NCBI GenBank assembly: GCA_037131655.1
Contig: JBAXQP010000050.1
Location: 1-12,376 of the forward strand
DNA length: 12,376 nt
Source: a bacterium
GTDB lineage: Bacteria > Armatimonadota > Fimbriimonadia > Fimbriimonadales > JBAXQP01
Direction of reading: 5' to 3'
Made by a program: the position numbers and the translations under genes. Each line of letters begins with the position of its first letter. The first letter of the stretch is position 1. The notes below the pieces were generated by a model that was not told the origin of the DNA, did not search any database, and worked only from the letters and a program-made list of their open reading frames with translations. Shown here in pieces: positions 5,973 to 12,376 of the stretch.

Positions 5973-8867
5973 ATGACAACATTGACATCGGTTCAGATAC
6001 TTAATGGAGACTGGTTCATCACTACCGACCCCGACAATAGAGGTAAAGAGGCCGGCTGGTTTAATACGATCCCAACTGATGTTAAACCAGCGCTTGTGCC
6101 TGGGGTCATCCAGCAGGTCTTTCCGGCTTATCACGGTTTGGTTTGGTACTACCACAGCTTCCGTCCTGATCAAAAAGCATCAGCCAATGAACGCGTACTG
6201 CTTCGTTTTGGGTTGGTCGATTATATTTGTGAAGTCTGGCTGAACGGCAAGACGGTCGGTGGGCATGAGGGGGGCGAACTGCCTTTCACCTTAGATGTGA
6301 CCGATGCGATTCGCTTTGAGGCAGACAATATGCTGGCCATTCGAGTTTTGAACCCAGCCAAGGAACCGATCGACGGCATTAACTGGGCAAATACGGCTCA
6401 CGGGTTCAAGCGCATCGAATTCTGCTGTGGGGGTGCTTTTCAGTCGGGCGGAATCATGGCTGATGTTGAATTGCTTGTAGTACCTTCCGTACGCGTAGTC
6501 GATGTGTTCGCGAAACCGAACCTCGCTGATGGAACTGTCAATGTCCTGATTACTGTTCAAAACGACACCAAAGCGCCAGTGAAGGGCGACTTGGCTGTTG
6601 CTGTTAGCCCAGAGCGGACGGGAGAAACGCTTATTTCAGGTAGCTGCTCAGGCATGTTTTCACCCGGCGAAAGCGAGCAACAAATCACCCTTCAAGTTAG
6701 CCAACCACACCCTTGGAGTGTGGACGATCCTTATCTTTACGGTGTTTCGATTGATATGACGGCGGGTGACTTCTATCATAGAGCGAAAGTGCGTTGCGGA
6801 TTCCGCGATTTTCGAGTGGTAGACGGCTTTTTCTATCTGAACGGCAAACGTATTTTCTTGAAAAGCGCCCATACGGCTAACGATTTCCCCATGGGACAGC
6901 ATATCACCGATGACCCCGAACTGATGCGACGTGAGATAGTGAACGCGAAGGCTACGGGGTTCAATTGCCTTCGCTTTATCGGAACTATGCCGCGTCCCGA
7001 TCAACTGGATATCGCCGATGAGATCGGCTTGATGTTCTACGAAGAAAGCTTTTCCGGTATGCCGATGGAAGATTGCCCCGAATTTCAGCGGCGATTTGAG
7101 ATGGGCATTCTGGGAATGGTCAAGCGCGATCGCAACCATCCCTGTATCGCTGCATGGGGTTTATTGAATGAATGCATCGATAATCATCAATTCCACGCAG
7201 CAGTGGCGATCCTTCCCAAACTTCGCGAACTGGATGATACGAGATTGGTTTTCCTCAACAGCGGTCGATGGGATAAGCAGAAGAGCATAACAGGGTCAGT
7301 CTCGAATCCAGGCTCAATGAACTGGGATGCTGGATGGGGTACTGAAAGACCGGTTGGTAGTGAGGAACCACCCAGTGATGCGCCAGTGCTTGCCGGTGAT
7401 ATCCACTTCTACCCGCACGTGCCGCAGAATTTAGAAGATCGCGAAATCATCCGCAACCTTGGAAAAGATACACAGCCGGTCTTCCTGTCGGAATACGGCA
7501 TCGGCAGCATTCTGGATGTCATCCAGGGTACTCGTCTATACGAACAAGCGGGCGCTAACCCTGACCTTGAAGATGCTGTGCTCTTTAGAAACCAGGAAGA
7601 ATGGCTACGCAAGGACTGGAAGCGTCTCGGCTTTGAGGGAGTCTATCCGTTTGTGCATGATTTTTTACTCGAAAGCGCCCGCAAGCACAACCGCCAGCGC
7701 TCGCTATGTTTTGACGCCCTTCGGTCCAACCCGAAAATCGTTGGCCATAACCTCACCAGCACTATGGATAGTTCGTGGACTGGTGAGGGCGTTTGGACCA
7801 TTTGGCGTAAGTTCAAGCCAGGGGTAGTCGAAGTGCTCAATGACGGCTGGGCGCCATTGCGTTGGTGCCTCTTCGTCGATCCTATCCACGGCTATTTAAA
7901 TGAGAAGTTTACAGTCGAAGCTGTTATTGCCAATGAAGATGTGCTGGAGCCAGGCGAGTATCCTGTCTGTTTCCGCATCTTCGGTCCCACCGGAATCGCA
8001 TGGGAGAAACGAACTACCGTCAAAATCCCTGAAAGCAAGCCATTTGCCGTTCCTGTAATTAAAGAAGAAGTTATACTCAACGGCCCCGCAGGCGCTTATA
8101 CTTTTGCTGCTGAATTGGAGAAAGGCGGATGGGCTCCGGCTAATCGGTTGACCTTCTACCAAACCGATAAGAACTCACTTCCAAAACTCGGTGGAAAAGT
8201 GATGCAATGGGGTTTGAGCGCTGAGGCTCAAGGCTGGTTGGCTAAGAATGGCGTGAAGTGTGTTCCTTTCATCGAGCCGAAAGAGCGAGAGGTTATTCTC
8301 GTAGGACTACCCGAGGGAGCGACTGCTGCGGATTGGCAAGCGCTGGCCAAAGCGATGGCCCGAGGGTGTTCGGTTGTGTTCCTCAATGGGCTAGCATTCA
8401 AAGAAGGGGAAGAAGAGACAGATACCTGGCGTTGGCTGCCGCTCGAAAACAAGGGCAGGGCCTTTAAGTTCTGGGATTGGCTTTATCATAAGGAGTGCGT
8501 TGGCAAAGAGCATCCTATTTTCGAAGGCCTGCAGACAAGAGGCATTTTGGACTGGGATTACTACGACCAAGTTATTCCGGTGATATTATTCGATCAACTA
8601 GATACCCCCGATGATGTCGCTGTTGCCTCATGGTCAACTGGTTATTGCTCTAAGACCGGCTACATCTGCGGTATTCAATTAGCCACCTACAACTTCGGCC
8701 AAGGCCGTTTCGTACTCAACACAATGCAAATCCTCGAGTACTTGGGCGAGCACCCGGCCGCTGACCGCCTAATGCTGAACCTAATCAAATACGCCCGATC
8801 ATCCGGCCCATTAGCTGAACTACCGAGCGACATGGACGCACGGTTAAAGGCAATCAATTACGTTTAG
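5973..8867 (+). CDS. GH2-C: cytoplasmic glycoside hydrolase family 2 paralogue, last of the array
   Basis: This 964-residue GH2 enzyme has the same layout as A and B. The predicted acid/base is E400 (GLLNE) and the nucleophile E507 (FLSEYGIG). The loop between them (461-474, VGSEEPPSDAPVLA) has the length seen in A but an unrelated sequence. One residue is inserted in KQKSITGSV relative to KQWSIGSV. The residues at the jelly-roll loop read EFCCGGAFQ and those after the acid/base CIDNHQFH. The start at 5973 is set by AGGAG 8 nt upstream; in this copy the fourth codon is TTG rather than ATG. There is no signal peptide. The gene ends TAG-TAA and meets the convergent minus-strand operon after 33 nt, so it is the last gene of the array's transcription unit. 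The 3' third is nearly identical to B at the protein level. GH2 membership is firm; the substrate is unknown. Confidence 0.9.
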   Translation: MTTLTSVQILNGDWFITTDPDNRGKEAGWFNTIPTDVKPALVPGVIQQVFPAYHGLVWYYHSFRPDQKASANERVLLRFGLVDYICEVWLNGKTVGGHEGGELPFTLDVTDAIRFEADNMLAIRVLNPAKEPIDGINWANTAHGFKRIEFCCGGAFQSGGIMADVELLVVPSVRVVDVFAKPNLADGTVNVLITVQNDTKAPVKGDLAVAVSPERTGETLISGSCSGMFSPGESEQQITLQVSQPHPWSVDDPYLYGVSIDMTAGDFYHRAKVRCGFRDFRVVDGFFYLNGKRIFLKSAHTANDFPMGQHITDDPELMRREIVNAKATGFNCLRFIGTMPRPDQLDIADEIGLMFYEESFSGMPMEDCPEFQRRFEMGILGMVKRDRNHPCIAAWGLLNECIDNHQFHAAVAILPKLRELDDTRLVFLNSGRWDKQKSITGSVSNPGSMNWDAGWGTERPVGSEEPPSDAPVLAGDIHFYPHVPQNLEDREIIRNLGKDTQPVFLSEYGIGSILDVIQGTRLYEQAGANPDLEDAVLFRNQEEWLRKDWKRLGFEGVYPFVHDFLLESARKHNRQRSLCFDALRSNPKIVGHNLTSTMDSSWTGEGVWTIWRKFKPGVVEVLNDGWAPLRWCLFVDPIHGYLNEKFTVEAVIANEDVLEPGEYPVCFRIFGPTGIAWEKRTTVKIPESKPFAVPVIKEEVILNGPAGAYTFAAELEKGGWAPANRLTFYQTDKNSLPKLGGKVMQWGLSAEAQGWLAKNGVKCVPFIEPKEREVILVGLPEGATAADWQALAKAMARGCSVVFLNGLAFKEGEEETDTWRWLPLENKGRAFKFWDWLYHKECVGKEHPIFEGLQTRGILDWDYYDQVIPVILFDQLDTPDDVAVASWSTGYCSKTGYICGIQLATYNFGQGRFVLNTMQILEYLGEHPAADRLMLNLIKYARSSGPLAELPSDMDARLKAINYV

Positions 8868-8874
8868 TAAAGAC

Positions 8875-8903
8875 TAGCTCCTATGGTTGAACCAGTGAAG
8901 CTA
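8875..8903. terminator. Imperfect hairpin between convergent genes, possible bidirectional terminator
   Basis: The spacer between the two convergent stop codons contains TAGCT (8875-8879) paired with AGCTA (8899-8903), and nested inside it TGGTT (8884-8888) with AACCA (8890-8894). Between the two stems is a symmetric 4x4 internal loop, with at most one extra C-G pair. The inner loop would be too tight unless its last pairs open. No clear T-run follows on either strand, so this is not a classical intrinsic terminator. Position is the main argument for a role. Confidence 0.28.
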
Positions 8904-10367
8904 CTCTCTAAACTTAAATGAATACAAATCCGCGTCTCTCATGACGAAACGAAGGCGAATTGGTTTGCCTGCTAGTTGGCTAACATCTTTGCCGGTCTTC
9001 CAGGCGACGACTCGGTCGAGTTGGTCACCGAAGATTTCGGGGCTGTCTTTGAGAGTGTAGCCTGGGATCGGACTGCCGTCGGCATCTTGGATTTCTATAC
9101 GAACATAGCCGGCAACAGAGGTGGAGAAGTTCATTTCCAGTTCCTTGCCTTTGAAGGTAATTGGTTTGGTAGTGAACTCGCCGCCTTTGCCGGTAGCGTT
9201 CATCGAGACGAAGCCATCCACTCGAATCACATAACGGCGTAAGTCTGTGTAAGGACCTTGCCATAAATGTTCGGTTGCGTAGATTGAAATTTCATCAGGA
9301 GCGCCGGTCATATCTGATTTGGTTTCGATTAGCCCCCATGCTTGACAGTTGTCGCCATAAACCCATTGCGCTTCACTGCGTAAGCCCGGACGGATAAAGG
9401 CTTCGAGCCAGCGGTTGAAGACTTTTCCGTCTCGACTGGTCATAAATAAACCATCAGTGAGAGCAGAACCATAACGTGACTGGGTCTTCGAACGCTCCTC
9501 TCGCTCCTTAAGCATCGGCAATGCTTTCATCTCCTCGGACCAGCCGCGGTCAAGGTAGCGCATAGGGAATCCCATGTAAATATGCGGCGCGCGGTAGTAA
9601 GGGGCCACTGCATTGGTATACAACGCCTCATTAGGCGTGCCGGGATATTCGAGCCACTCACCCTTAGTCCAATTAATAAAGTCGCTTGATGTGGCGGTCT
9701 TGATGCCACGTGTTAATTGTTCTATAAAGTCGCGATAATAAGCTCGGTATACCCCTTGTTCGGCATCCCAAAAGGCAGTATTCAAGCTATCAAATGAGCC
9801 ATCATCCAACACCGGCTTATCGGTCAATAACGTCCAATGAATGCCGTCGGTTGATTTCAAAGCGCGCATAAAAGGATAGCCATCAATAACCCAGTTATGG
9901 ATGGCCTTATAGCGGGCATCGGGAGCACAGTTTGGGTTCAAGTCTTTGAAGCAGCTAAAGTTATTCAGCGAAGGGCATGACCAGACGATATTGTTCTTCT
10001 TCGAGCCTTCGAACTCAAATAGCCCGAGGGCAGGCTTGGTCCAGCGGATGCCGTCTTTGCTCTCGGCATACCCGATAAAGTCGTCATGCAGGGGGCCGGT
10101 CGTCGGCACATGAGTCCAAGAGTTATAGTATGTCCGAAAAATATCTCCATCTTTGAAAATGACCTGGTACTTACAGTCATTGCCCTCCCAACGCTCGTCG
10201 AAAGACATCACTATTTCTTTTGGAATCGGGTGATGCATCTCCAACCGCACTTTCGACATCTTGTCGATCAAAAAGGTGTCAACCATCAATTCCCGTCTGG
10301 TTCCGATATTAATCACATTAATCTCCTTAGCAAATGCGCTCAAAGTAATACTTAGAAGGCATGCCAC
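8901..10367 (-). CDS. Exported GH32/GH43-like beta-propeller protein with C-terminal beta-sandwich
   Basis: This 488-residue protein resembles the five-bladed-propeller glycosidase superfamily (GH32/43/68-like) and is of a kind common in Planctomycetota and relatives. Blade signatures of S-x-D-G-x-x-W type appear at SKDGIRW (103-109), STDGIHW (172-178), SSDFINW (227-233) and SRDGKVF (311-317). Aromatic/acidic strands include WDAEQGVYRAYYRDF (200-214). Residues 400-488 form a beta-sandwich-like tail (EMNFSTSVAG, VRIEIQDADG, LRFVMRDADLY). The N-terminus MACLLSITLSAFA-KE looks like a short signal peptide with an AFA cleavage site but lacks the usual basic residue. The start is a GTG, with GGGGAG about 11 nt upstream; no in-frame ATG exists between it and the preceding in-frame stop. 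The gene follows the Asp-box gene by 56 nt on the same strand, probably in one operon. Enzymatic activity and substrate are unknown. Confidence 0.78.
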   Translation of the reverse strand: MACLLSITLSAFAKEINVINIGTRRELMVDTFLIDKMSKVRLEMHHPIPKEIVMSFDERWEGNDCKYQVIFKDGDIFRTYYNSWTHVPTTGPLHDDFIGYAESKDGIRWTKPALGLFEFEGSKKNNIVWSCPSLNNFSCFKDLNPNCAPDARYKAIHNWVIDGYPFMRALKSTDGIHWTLLTDKPVLDDGSFDSLNTAFWDAEQGVYRAYYRDFIEQLTRGIKTATSSDFINWTKGEWLEYPGTPNEALYTNAVAPYYRAPHIYMGFPMRYLDRGWSEEMKALPMLKEREERSKTQSRYGSALTDGLFMTSRDGKVFNRWLEAFIRPGLRSEAQWVYGDNCQAWGLIETKSDMTGAPDEISIYATEHLWQGPYTDLRRYVIRVDGFVSMNATGKGGEFTTKPITFKGKELEMNFSTSVAGYVRIEIQDADGSPIPGYTLKDSPEIFGDQLDRVVAWKTGKDVSQLAGKPIRLRFVMRDADLYSFKFRE

Positions 10368-10423
10368 AAAGGCAATTTCTCCCCAACCGTTATTAATTGC
10401 TTACATCCAAAGATACCATTGAC

Positions 10424-11638
10424 TCACTTTGTGTAGTGGTCAGAACCGTGCGTTGTTTTGTATCGTTTATATTTGCCATTACGAACGAAGTCCTTTTCAT
10501 ACAACTTGAAGCTGACGGGATCGCCATGCGGGCACCGGACAATGATCCAAATTTCGCCTGACTTACGTTCCAGCATGTAGGCATAAGCCATTTCTCCTTC
10601 TAACGCGGCCGCGGCAACCACCGGCTTGCTCCATGTCTTGCCGTCGTCAGAGGAAAACATGATGCTAAGCTCAGCTCGGTTCCAACTAAAGGGCGTTTCC
10701 GTCATCTGGCAAACGGGGATACGCTGAATATTCGGAGTTTTTTCCAAGCCAACTCGAATCCAAATCAGAGCGATCCGACCACTGGCCAATCTGAGCAGAT
10801 ATCCCGGTGCAGAGCTTGCATCGATACCGCTTGGTTTGATCACCCGCCAATAGAGGCCATGCGTATCGGAATAGGCAGACCAGAACTCATCCAGATTGGT
10901 GCGAATGAGCGTCATCACTTGCCCATCGGTAAGCTCGACCAATGTGGGTTCAAGCGCGCCATCATGGTCACCATGCCCGCCGATGTCGATGTTGCTGCCG
11001 CGTTTCCACGTCTTTCCCTCATCATCGCTTACACAGCCAAACAGATAATGCCGCCCCAAATCCATATACATATCCTGAATAAGAGTCGCTACACGCCCGG
11101 TCGAAAGCTGTTTGATGTCGATAATTTGCCCGTTGTAGCCGTCCAATATTCGGTTGAAGTCCGTCCAAGTCTTACCCCCATCCATGCTGCGGCACGCCCA
11201 CACGTCGAGTTTGCACCGGGGATCAGGCTTGCCGAGTTCGTTGTTCCATTCATAGAAGCTGCTTCCCTGCTCCATATATAGCATGATGAGAACGCCGCTC
11301 TTGGTCTGAAGCATAATCGTCCCATGCTCCCACCGCTGAGGCACAGTTCCATCCGGCATTTTGATCTGGCGAGGTTCCGACCACGTTTTACCATCATCGC
11401 TGCTGATTTGAATTCCCTCATTGTCGACAGCGGCAAGCTTCCCATCATTTAGATTAATAACCCAGGCCGATGTCGCAAATGGCAGCTGTTGGCAGGCCTT
11501 ATGAAGCCTCGCATTCTTGGTTGAGATATTCTCAGTCGATACTTGTGACAAAGATGAACCCACAGCAACCATAGGTATGAGAATGAATGCGAGTAAAAGT
11601 AATCTGAACATAAGCTCCCCCATTTCAATATGCAACAT
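10424..11638 (-). CDS. Exported Asp-box (BNR) sialidase-superfamily protein
   Basis: This 404-residue protein has a six-bladed sialidase-type propeller pattern. Five Asp boxes (S-x-D-x-G-x-x-W type) are visible: SSDDGKTW 79-86, SMDGGKTW 151-158, SDDEGKTW 204-211, the weaker SDTHGLYW 257-264, and SSDDGKTW 329-336. Asp boxes are structural, so they indicate the fold and not the activity. I do not find the F/Y-R-I-P motif near the N-terminus that characterises true GH33 sialidases, so it may be another glycosidase, a lyase-like enzyme or a binding protein. A hydrophobic stretch (13-27, LLLLAFILIPMVAVG) with possible cleavage after G27 suggests export. The ATG at 11638 has AGGAG 6 nt upstream. 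A second ATG at 11611 would give a cleaner signal peptide (MFRLLLL) but its GGGGGAG is only 3 nt away. It is the first gene of a probable two-gene operon with the GH32/43-like gene. Confidence 0.8.
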   Translation of the reverse strand: MLHIEMGELMFRLLLLAFILIPMVAVGSSLSQVSTENISTKNARLHKACQQLPFATSAWVINLNDGKLAAVDNEGIQISSDDGKTWSEPRQIKMPDGTVPQRWEHGTIMLQTKSGVLIMLYMEQGSSFYEWNNELGKPDPRCKLDVWACRSMDGGKTWTDFNRILDGYNGQIIDIKQLSTGRVATLIQDMYMDLGRHYLFGCVSDDEGKTWKRGSNIDIGGHGDHDGALEPTLVELTDGQVMTLIRTNLDEFWSAYSDTHGLYWRVIKPSGIDASSAPGYLLRLASGRIALIWIRVGLEKTPNIQRIPVCQMTETPFSWNRAELSIMFSSDDGKTWSKPVVAAAALEGEMAYAYMLERKSGEIWIIVRCPHGDPVSFKLYEKDFVRNGKYKRYKTTHGSDHYTK

Positions 11639-11644
11639 TTAGTT

Positions 11645-11649
11645 CTCCT
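11645..11649 (-). promoter_or_regulatory. Ribosome binding site AGGAG of the Asp-box gene
   Basis: On the minus strand AGGAG is followed by AACTAA and then ATG at 11638, a 6-nt spacing. This supports 11638 as the start rather than the ATG nine codons downstream at 11611. Confidence 0.65.
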
Positions 11650-11695
11650 AATCTTTACTTCGACCGATGTTGTATTCCGATGCAGCCAGAACGTT

Positions 11696-11701
11696 ATTAT
11701 A
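11696..11701 (-). promoter_or_regulatory. Candidate -10 box TATAAT for the Asp-box/propeller operon
   Basis: Read on the minus strand, the divergent spacer contains a perfect TATAAT at 11701-11696, which would place transcription start near 11689 and give a leader of about 50 nt. No good TTGACA-like -35 is seen at 16-18 nt spacing, so the promoter is either weak, activator-dependent or of another class. The same AT-rich stretch reads TATTAT (11695-11700) on the plus strand and could overlap a promoter for the aminotransferase gene; the best plus-strand -35 (TTGTAT, 11670-11675) is 19 nt away. Confidence 0.4.
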
Positions 11702-11752
11702 GCTTATACACATATTTAGCATGTCTGAGCGTCTCACGGGTATCCTACGAAT

Positions 11753-11757
11753 GGAGG
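11753..11757 (+). promoter_or_regulatory. Ribosome binding site GGAGG that decides the aminotransferase start
   Basis: GGAGG lies 5 nt before the ATG at 11763. It overlaps an in-frame upstream ATG at 11751, which lacks a site of its own, as does the in-frame ATG at 11721. Aminotransferases of this family usually start a few residues before the helix that here begins with MDRKRFDEVE, which also fits 11763. Confidence 0.65.
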
Positions 11758-11762
11758 TGGGT

Positions 11763-12376
11763 ATGGATAGGAAGCGATTTGACGAGGTTGAGATGAATCT
11801 GGTGCGTGAGGTGATGGAGAGCGGAGAGCTATGCCGTGCTATTGGTAACAGCATGGTAGAGCGGTTCGAAAAGGCGTTCGGGGTATATCTTGGGCGCAAG
11901 TATGTTCTTGGAGTGAGTTCAGGTACCAGCGCCAACGAAACGATGTATGCATCTATCGGGGTTGAACCGGGGGATGAGTTTATCTGCCCTGCATCGGCGC
12001 CTATTTTTGTTTCCTTCCCTGTGATTGGGTTGGGGTGCGTTCCTGTGTTTGCAGATGTGGACCCCCGTACCCTAATTATTGATCCTTATGCAATCGAAGA
12101 ACGGATTACATCCAAGACAAAAGCCATCGTAGTGGTGCATCTATTCGGTCAACCGGCACAGATGGACGAGATAATGGCAGTTGCGAAGAGACACAACTTG
12201 AAGGTGCTCGAAGACTGCTCACAATCTTATGACAGTCTCTATAAAGGCCGCAAAGTTGGTAGTATCGGCGATGCAGCGTGCTTTAGCCTGCAGCAGTCCA
12301 AACACATGACATCAGGTGAAGGCGGCATCTTCGTGACAGATGATGTGGAGATGTATAAGAGAGCCGTACTGTTTGC
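11763..12376 (+). CDS. DegT/DnrJ/EryC1/StrS-family PLP aminotransferase (partial, 3' end outside window)
   Basis: The first 204 codons of a PLP-dependent sugar aminotransferase-type protein are visible; full-length members usually have about 370-420 residues. Family features in order: SSGTSAN (52-58), the phosphate-binding segment; VPVFADVDPRTL, the typical strand after the large loop; HLFGQPAQMDEI; EDCSQSYDS with D151 contacting the PLP ring nitrogen and Q154; then GSIGDAACFSLQQSKHMTSGEGG, where K180 is the predicted Schiff-base lysine. Members typically transfer an amino group to a keto-sugar nucleotide using glutamate, and some act on scyllo-inosose or have lost activity; here the lysine is present. 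No signal peptide is seen, so it is cytoplasmic. It is transcribed away from the Asp-box operon across a 124-nt spacer and is probably regulated apart from the GH2 array. The specific substrate cannot be judged from the N-terminal half. Confidence 0.88.
   Translation, partial: MDRKRFDEVEMNLVREVMESGELCRAIGNSMVERFEKAFGVYLGRKYVLGVSSGTSANETMYASIGVEPGDEFICPASAPIFVSFPVIGLGCVPVFADVDPRTLIIDPYAIEERITSKTKAIVVVHLFGQPAQMDEIMAVAKRHNLKVLEDCSQSYDSLYKGRKVGSIGDAACFSLQQSKHMTSGEGGIFVTDDVEMYKRAVLF

Larger units (their letters stand above)
1..8867 (+). repeat. Tandem array of ~2.9-kb GH2 gene units
   Basis: The region is a direct, head-to-tail array: the tail of one unit plus three complete units (A, B, C). Each unit consists of an AGGAG ribosome binding site, 8 nt, a GH2 open reading frame, two stop codons in a row, and a short spacer. 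Similarity runs over the whole length of the genes at both DNA and protein level. All three complete copies are open and keep their catalytic residues, so none is a pseudogene in the visible part. No transposase, terminal inverted repeat or target duplication is seen around the units. Local duplication by recombination between copies is therefore a simpler explanation than transposition (inference). Confidence 0.93.

Noticed and set aside
1..8867. Mobile element or integron-like origin for the repeated units
   Set aside because: No transposase, integrase, terminal inverted repeats, recombination sites or target duplications were found. Full-gene repeats are explained by local recombination.
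8901..10367. Lipoprotein reading of the propeller protein because of the early cysteine (MAC)
   Set aside because: The cysteine lies before the hydrophobic core and its preceding residues do not match a lipobox. An AFA site for signal peptidase I follows the core instead.
10393..10584. Short minus-strand frame over the end of the Asp-box gene, ending in a small peptide MVSLDVSN that sits between the two operon genes
   Set aside because: It overlaps a well-supported gene in another frame, has no good ribosome binding site, and shows no recognisable signal or domain.
11721..11762. Earlier in-frame ATGs (11721, 11751) for the aminotransferase
   Set aside because: Neither has a ribosome binding site at a proper distance. 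The ATG at 11763 has GGAGG 5 nt upstream and fits the family's usual N-terminus.
11648..11935. Minus-strand frame of 95 codons over the start of the aminotransferase
   Set aside because: It lies opposite a clear family member and its translation is low-complexity in Ser/Arg; it is a shadow frame.

Overview
The window carries a glycan-processing gene neighbourhood from a bacterium, with mid-range GC as judged by eye and a strong AGGAG-type ribosome binding site before nearly every gene. There are no RNA genes, CRISPR arrays, insertion sequences or phage genes. The protein types (large cytoplasmic family-2 glycosidases, a secreted Asp-box propeller protein, a secreted GH32/43-like propeller protein, a DegT-type aminotransferase) are typical of Planctomycetota, Verrucomicrobiota/Lentisphaerota and Armatimonadota. 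The sequence alone does not place it more precisely, and this is an inference from gene content.

Positions 1-8867 (+ strand) are a head-to-tail array of near-duplicate glycoside hydrolase family 2 (GH2) genes. Three are complete: GH2-A at 60-2942, GH2-B at 3030-5945 and GH2-C at 5973-8867. The first 32 bases are the end of a fourth copy cut by the window edge. All three complete proteins (960-971 residues) have the same layout: GH2 jelly roll, Ig-like domain, TIM barrel with both catalytic glutamates, a further Ig-like domain, and a C-terminal domain resembling the glutamine-amidotransferase-like domain of some glycosidases. None has a signal peptide. The copies are about 80-90% identical by eye, but differences concentrate in a few loops around the catalytic pocket, including one of variable length between the two catalytic glutamates. 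Two of the gene junctions are themselves copies of one another.

Positions 8901-11638 (- strand) hold a probable two-gene operon facing the array. It contains an Asp-box (BNR) sialidase-superfamily protein at 10424-11638, followed by a GH32/43-like five-bladed-propeller protein with a C-terminal beta-sandwich at 8901-10367. Both begin with export signals. The array and this operon converge on a 33-nt spacer that contains an imperfect hairpin.

From 11763 a divergently transcribed gene enters the window on the + strand: a DegT/DnrJ/EryC1/StrS-family PLP aminotransferase, cut by the right edge. The 124-nt divergent spacer has a perfect TATAAT for the minus-strand operon.

Working model (inference): the two exported propeller proteins act on or bind glycan outside the cytoplasm. 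Imported oligosaccharides are then split inside the cell by a set of GH2 isoenzymes whose pockets have diverged from one another. The aminotransferase probably belongs to a separate sugar or amino-sugar gene set.
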